NCBI GenBank assembly: GCA_947627585.1
Contig: CANQWP010000007.1
Coordinates: 1-17,041 of the forward strand
DNA: 17,041 nucleotides
Direction of reading: 5' to 3'
Source: an uncultured Clostridia bacterium
GTDB taxonomy: Bacteria > Bacillota > Clostridia > Christensenellales > UBA1242
Notes under the pieces: generated by a model
What the model was told of the DNA's origin: nothing
The model's input: only the letters and a program-made list of their open reading frames with translations
Databases searched by the model: none
Shown: in pieces, positions 15,574-17,041 of the stretch
Position numbering within the stretch: the first letter of the stretch is position 1
Layout: each line of letters opens with the position of its first letter
Translations under genes and position numbers: made by a program

Positions 15574-17041
15574 ATGATTCAAGCCATAAATGTTTCGCTT
15601 GCTTTTGGCGGACGAAAACTTTATAAAGATGTCAATTTGAAATTCACAAAAGGCAACTGTTATGGCATAATTGGAGCAAATGGTGCGGGGAAATCGACCT
15701 TTTTGAAGATTTTAACGGGCGAAATTGAGCCAAACACGGGTGAAATTGTTGTCACGCCAGGCGAAAGAATGTCTGTTTTGGAACAAAATCAAAACAAATA
15801 TGACCAAGAGACCGTTTTGGACACAGTTCTTTTGGGGCACAAGCGCCTTATGGAGATTCAAAAAGAAAAAGATGCGCTTTATGCCAAGCCAGATTTTTCG
15901 GACGAAGACGGCATTCGCGCCGGAGAACTTGAAACGGAATTTGCTGAACTTGGCGGCTGGGAAGCCGACGGTCAGGCAAAGTCGCTTTTGCAAAGTTTGG
16001 GTGTGCCAGAAGCCTCTTTTTATGACCAAATGAGCACACTTGATGCCAAAATCAAAGTGAAAGTTTTGCTGGCACAGGCGCTTTTTGGAAATCCCGACAT
16101 CTTGATTTTGGACGAGCCGACCAACAACCTCGATTTCAAAACAATTCGATGGCTGGAAAACTTTTTGCTGGATTTTGAGAACATTGTCATCATTGTCTCG
16201 CACAACCGTCACTTTTTGAACAAAGTTTGCACACATATTTGCGATGTTGACTTTGGCGAAATCAACATGTATTTGGGAAACTATGATTTTTGGTATGAAA
16301 CCAGCCAACTTCTTGCTCGTCAAAAGAAAGAGCAAAACAAAAAGGCCGAAGAGCGCGCCAAAGAACTCAAAGATTTCATCGCCCGCTTTTCCGCAAACGC
16401 TTCAAAATCAAAACAGGCCACAAGCCGAAAGAAAGAATTGGAAAAACTGACCATAGACGACTTCAAGCCGTCATCGCGAAAATATCCATATGTCGATTTC
16501 AAGCCTGATCAAGAAATTGGAAAAGAAATTTTGAAGGTTGAAGGCTTGACAAAAAAGGGAATGTTCAAAAACTTGTCTTTCACCGTGGAACACGACCAAA
16601 AAATTGTGTTTTTGTCGCAAAATTCGCTTGTTTTGACCACTCTTTTCAATATTTTGGCCGGAAAGGAAGAACCGGACAGCGGAACAATTCGCTGGGGGAA
16701 AACAATCAAATTTTCATATCTTCCGCAAGATAATCGAGAGTTTTTTGACAACTGTCACCTTTCCATTGTGGACTGGCTGAGGCAATTTTCCAAAGACAAG
16801 ACCGAAAGCTTTGTTCGCGGCTGGCTTGGAAGAATGCTCTTTTCGGGTGAAGAGAGTTTGAAAGAGGTCAATGTGCTTTCTGGCGGTGAAAAAGTGAGAT
16901 GCATGCTTGCAAAAATCATGCTTGAAAGCGGAAACGTGCTGATCCTTGACGAGCCGACCAACCACCTTGACCTTGAAAGCATCACCTCGCTCAACAAGGG
17001 CATGACAAACTTCAAGGGCTGCATGCTGTTTGCGACCGGCG
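15574..17041 (+). CDS. ybiT: ABC-F ATPase, YbiT type, 3' end beyond the window
   Basis: ABC-F proteins have two ATPase domains and no membrane domain; they act on ribosomes near the E site. I read 489 codons of about 530-540. NBD1: Walker A GANGAGKST (34-42), Walker B LILDEPTNNLD (177-187), H-switch His210 in VSHNRHF; its signature is degenerate, LDAKI (156-160). The linker at about 225-310 includes RFSANASKSKQATSR, which closely matches what I remember of E. coli YbiT. NBD2: signature LSGGE (435-439) and Walker B LILDEPTNHLD (456-466) are intact. Its Walker A is replaced by SQNSLVLTT (348-356), with no Lys, and its H-switch position reads FATG (486-489) followed by a codon starting with G, so the His appears absent. 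Thus one composite ATP site is intact and the other is mostly degenerate. It probably forms an operon with the 254-aa gene. YbiT-type assignment is strong; a resistance role is not supported. Confidence 0.93.
   Translation, partial: MIQAINVSLAFGGRKLYKDVNLKFTKGNCYGIIGANGAGKSTFLKILTGEIEPNTGEIVVTPGERMSVLEQNQNKYDQETVLDTVLLGHKRLMEIQKEKDALYAKPDFSDEDGIRAGELETEFAELGGWEADGQAKSLLQSLGVPEASFYDQMSTLDAKIKVKVLLAQALFGNPDILILDEPTNNLDFKTIRWLENFLLDFENIVIIVSHNRHFLNKVCTHICDVDFGEINMYLGNYDFWYETSQLLARQKKEQNKKAEERAKELKDFIARFSANASKSKQATSRKKELEKLTIDDFKPSSRKYPYVDFKPDQEIGKEILKVEGLTKKGMFKNLSFTVEHDQKIVFLSQNSLVLTTLFNILAGKEEPDSGTIRWGKTIKFSYLPQDNREFFDNCHLSIVDWLRQFSKDKTESFVRGWLGRMLFSGEESLKEVNVLSGGEKVRCMLAKIMLESGNVLILDEPTNHLDLESITSLNKGMTNFKGCMLFATG

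Noticed and set aside
15548..15577. Nine-codon frame (MKKHKGEQI) whose stop overlaps the ABC-F start, as a possible leader peptide
   Set aside because: It has no ribosome site of its own, no attenuator hairpin is visible in the 43-bp gap, and a frame this short is expected by chance.
15712..16335. 207-codon open frame on the minus strand
   Set aside because: It is antisense to the ABC-F gene, which is firmly identified by its motifs.

Overview
The window looks like chromosome from an uncultured, low-GC, Gram-positive-type bacterium, probably a clostridial or related Bacillota lineage. This rests on strong Shine-Dalgarno sites, two textbook sigma-A/70 promoters (TTGACA or TTGATA, 17 bp, TATAAT), intergenic DNA of about 86-92% A+T, and the families seen (a two-TM cardiolipin synthase and a YbiT-type ABC-F protein). 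No rRNA or phylogenetic marker is present, so the lineage is an inference.

Layout. On the minus strand, positions 1-1166 hold the N-terminal part of a cardiolipin synthase that runs off the left edge. A roughly 300-bp spacer (1167-1465) carries a nested inverted-repeat element. One uninterrupted 13,029-bp minus-strand gene (14494 down to 1466) encodes a 4,342-residue protein. It has one N-terminal membrane anchor and an enormous predicted extracellular part made of divergent Ig-like beta-sandwich units. It fills about three quarters of the window and belongs to no family I can name. A very AT-rich 271-bp divergent promoter region (14495-14765) separates it from two plus-strand genes. These are a 254-aa lysine-rich protein of unknown function (14766-15530), whose promoter predicts a leaderless mRNA, and a YbiT-type ABC-F ATPase (15574 to beyond the right edge).

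How the parts relate. The giant protein and cardiolipin synthase both act at the envelope but need not form an operon. The 254-aa gene and the ABC-F gene are 43 bp apart with no promoter seen between them, so they are probably co-transcribed. The two divergent promoters share an ACAGAAA half-site in palindromic settings, which could mean shared control.

Most noteworthy: the giant surface protein, with a duplicated internal motif and a tandem-module C-terminus; the ABC-F protein, in which every part of one composite ATP site except Walker B has degenerated while the other site is intact; and the leaderless promoter arrangement. I saw no CRISPR array, tRNA, rRNA, transposase or phage gene.
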